Assembly: GCA_007618135.1 (NCBI GenBank)
Contig: PHFX01000148.1
Span: 1 to 64,000 of the forward strand
Direction of reading: 5' to 3'
DNA: 64,000 bases
DNA from: Candidatus Brocadia sp. WS118
GTDB lineage: Bacteria > Planctomycetota > Brocadiia > Brocadiales > Brocadiaceae
In this document: piece after piece, positions 62,493 through 64,000 of the stretch
Layout of the letters: the number at the start of each line of letters is the position of its first letter
How positions within the stretch are numbered: the first letter of the stretch is position 1
The notes under the pieces: generated by a model
The model's input: the letters and a program-made list of their open reading frames with translations, nothing else
The model's database searches: none
What the model was told of the DNA's origin: nothing
Translations under genes and position numbers: made by a program

Positions 62493-63617
62493 CTAGTCGA
62501 TCAGAAGGCTGATCCTTTTTTGTACGTGTGACGATTGGGGTAGTCTTGACAGTTCATCTGTTATGTCCTGCTGTTGAGGTTGTATGGCTATTGATTTTTC
62601 CCATATAGCACGCGCCTTACTTGGATTTTTAGTCGTCTTATAACAATGCCCCAGCAAATTGTAAAGTGATACTACATCGTCATCACCTGTATGAGTGTTT
62701 TCAGACCACAGAGAGTTTATCGTATCAGATGCCTCTTTGGTTTTGGTATATTCTTCCAGAATATAAATCGCGTTCTCATATTTTTCTTGTCTATAATAAA
62801 GACGCCCAAGATTGTAAAACGCCCCTATGTCCATACTATTTAGTTTAACGGACATTAAAAAGAAGGTTTCTGCCTGCTTATCCATGCCTGTTTCTACACA
62901 ACATTCACCAAGCAGGTTGTAGGCCTCGGCATTATTTTTATCCTTGAGTAATGCCTCTCTCAGATAATGCATTGCCCTGGTATACTTCTTTTGCATTTTA
63001 TAAATAATTCCGAGGAGAAGAGTTACTTCAGGAAGAGACGAATCATTCGTGTATGTATACAGTAGTATATTCCTGGCCTTTGTATAGTCGTCTTTTTTAA
63101 TCAAGAGTTTACAAAGATTTATAGCCGATGGTATGTGTTCCGGCTTTAAACGATAGGACTCTGAAAAGAAAGATTCGGCTTCTTTTTCCATATTGCTGTG
63201 GATACAGCATATGCCCATAAGGTAATATGTTTCGTAATCGTCAGGATTAGCCAAGACAACTTCTTTCAGATAGGGAAGCGCCGTGCTGTATTCCTCACGT
63301 TCCATATACAGGTAAGCAAGATTATAATGGACTTCGGTCAACGAGAAATCGATCTGTAACGCCTTTTTAAAATTATCAATCGCCTCTGCGTATTTTTTAT
63401 TTCTGATATAAAAGATACCCAAATGATTGTACCCTTGAGCGTAACTGGGATTCATCTCGACAGCAGCCTTTAAATAGGGATACGCCTCATTCCAGTTTCC
63501 TTTTTCTATAGAGTTATTTGCAAGGGTGAAGTTAGTTTCAAAAGCATCGTGATTATTTATGATGTCCTGATTGCTTGTGTCTGGTTTAAACGGTGAATTT
63601 TCATTAATATTTAACAT
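62493..63617 (-). CDS. TPR-repeat protein
   Basis: 374 residues with about eight or nine tetratricopeptide repeats (for example AYPYLKAAVEMNPSYAQGYN, HLGIFYIRNKKYAEAIDNF, LLGIIYKMQKKYTRAMHYL, NLGRLYYRQEKYENAIYIL) and no signal peptide. TPRs of this kind scaffold protein complexes and occur beside O-GlcNAc-type and GT2 glycosyltransferases. It starts 30 bp after the csrA stop and the two are probably co-transcribed. Confidence 0.8.
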   Translation of the reverse strand: MLNINENSPFKPDTSNQDIINNHDAFETNFTLANNSIEKGNWNEAYPYLKAAVEMNPSYAQGYNHLGIFYIRNKKYAEAIDNFKKALQIDFSLTEVHYNLAYLYMEREEYSTALPYLKEVVLANPDDYETYYLMGICCIHSNMEKEAESFFSESYRLKPEHIPSAINLCKLLIKKDDYTKARNILLYTYTNDSSLPEVTLLLGIIYKMQKKYTRAMHYLREALLKDKNNAEAYNLLGECCVETGMDKQAETFFLMSVKLNSMDIGAFYNLGRLYYRQEKYENAIYILEEYTKTKEASDTINSLWSENTHTGDDDVVSLYNLLGHCYKTTKNPSKARAIWEKSIAIQPQQQDITDELSRLPQSSHVQKRISLLID

Positions 63618-63647
63618 GACTATTTTCCTTTTTTTATTGAAATTATT

Positions 63648-63920
63648 TCATGAAGAATGTGCATCTTTGTCACTCTTATCTGCTTTTATTTCACTCTTTT
63701 TCAAATTTTGAGCTGCTTTCATGATTGCGTCTTTAGAAACTTTTGATGCCTTCATATTTTCTTCCTGAATCTTTTCATAAATCTCTTCTCGGTGGACTAT
63801 AACTTGCTTTGGCGCAGTAATTCCAAGTTTGACCTGTTTACCCTGACAGTCTACAACAGTAATTTTTATTTTATCACCAATAGTAATACTTTCACCTAAC
63901 TTCCGTGTTAGTATTAACAC
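63648..63920 (-). CDS. csrA: Carbon storage regulator CsrA, extended form
   Basis: 90 residues, longer than the common 60-75. CsrA is a dimeric RNA-binding translational regulator that targets GGA in hairpin loops near start sites. The conserved core is complete: [52 protein letters not shown] (RNA-binding Arg in HREE). An additional basic/acidic C-terminal tail (about residues 60-90, [11 protein letters not shown]...SDKDAHSS) is present. The start is a GTG at 63920 with AAAGGAAA just upstream. It leads into the TPR gene and the glycan locus; a flagellar or fliW gene is not in the window. Confidence 0.92.
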   Translation of the reverse strand: MLILTRKLGESITIGDKIKITVVDCQGKQVKLGITAPKQVIVHREEIYEKIQEENMKASKVSKDAIMKAAQNLKKSEIKADKSDKDAHSS

Positions 63921-64000
63921 GATATTTCCTTTCTAAAAAATGATACCCTACGCTCTAAGAAGCGGGTGATGTAAACTGTAATAGTCTTCAGTCAATACAA

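Noticed and set aside
1-64000. CRISPR arrays, rRNA genes, intact transposases or replication origin
   Set aside because: No regularly spaced repeats, rRNA-like sequence, complete transposase or DnaA-box cluster was found by reading both strands.

Overview
The window reads as chromosomal DNA of a moderately AT-rich Gram-negative bacterium. Gene content (class 1B dihydroorotate dehydrogenase PyrD/PyrK, SpeD/SpeE, a MurC-type ligase, NapH/NosR-type ferredoxin membrane protein, many TPR proteins, very large glycosyltransferases, small palindromic intergenic repeats) fits a planctomycete, possibly an anammox Brocadiales member. That placement is inference from gene style, not a database match. No rRNA, CRISPR array or intact transposase is visible.

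Layout. 1-9.5 kb: a left-edge DUF748 (AsmA-like) gene, an aldehyde dehydrogenase, a VanZ-like protein, a sulfatase-fold protein with Thr in place of the formylglycine Cys, a methyltransferase, a secreted protein plus a Lon-like domain protein lacking the catalytic Ser, then small Cys-rich or zinc-ribbon proteins and a metallo-beta-lactamase-fold hydrolase. 9.7-10.05 kb: a frameshifted tyrosine-recombinase C-terminus 23 bp from a tRNA-Pro, the scar of an old integrated element. 10.1-19.9 kb: ftsH (consensus promoter), then on the minus strand nusA-infB-ylxP-rbfA-hisG-TPR lipoprotein-yebC, headed by a leader that carries a terminator-like hairpin. 20-30.4 kb: pabA/trpG, pyrF, an alkaline-phosphatase-fold protein, pyrDK, ruvC, murC, speDE and clpP. 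30.4-32.3 kb: four tRNA genes (Arg, Lys, Leu, Gly) leading into tig and clpP under one good promoter. 32.4-37.8 kb: sppA, leuB, a TIGR04283-type glycosyltransferase, surE and a polyferredoxin membrane protein. 37.8-38.6 kb: a gene-poor stretch with a palindromic MITE-like element.

39.3-63.9 kb is the most interesting part: a long minus-strand block, csrA - TPR - SDR epimerase - E1alpha/E1beta (ThDP) - radical SAM - DJ-1/PfpI - inactivated GDP-fucose-synthase/cupin fusion - UxaA-type dehydratase - HAD - radical SAM - HddA-like kinase - HddC-like nucleotidyltransferase - E1-type (RfbH/ColD-like) PLP dehydratase - two giant glycosyltransferases. Genes from 59.2 kb down to 39.3 kb are mostly overlapping or under 70 bp apart and look like one transcription unit. 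Together they look like a pathway that makes an activated, deoxygenated and probably carbon-branched or C-methylated sugar (perhaps heptose-derived) and polymerises it or attaches it to a surface acceptor. The chemistry is inferred; several enzymes carry changes at catalytic positions that suggest non-standard reactions.

MITE-like palindromes, several intergenic repeats that sit close to start sites, and strong sigma70-type promoters are listed individually.
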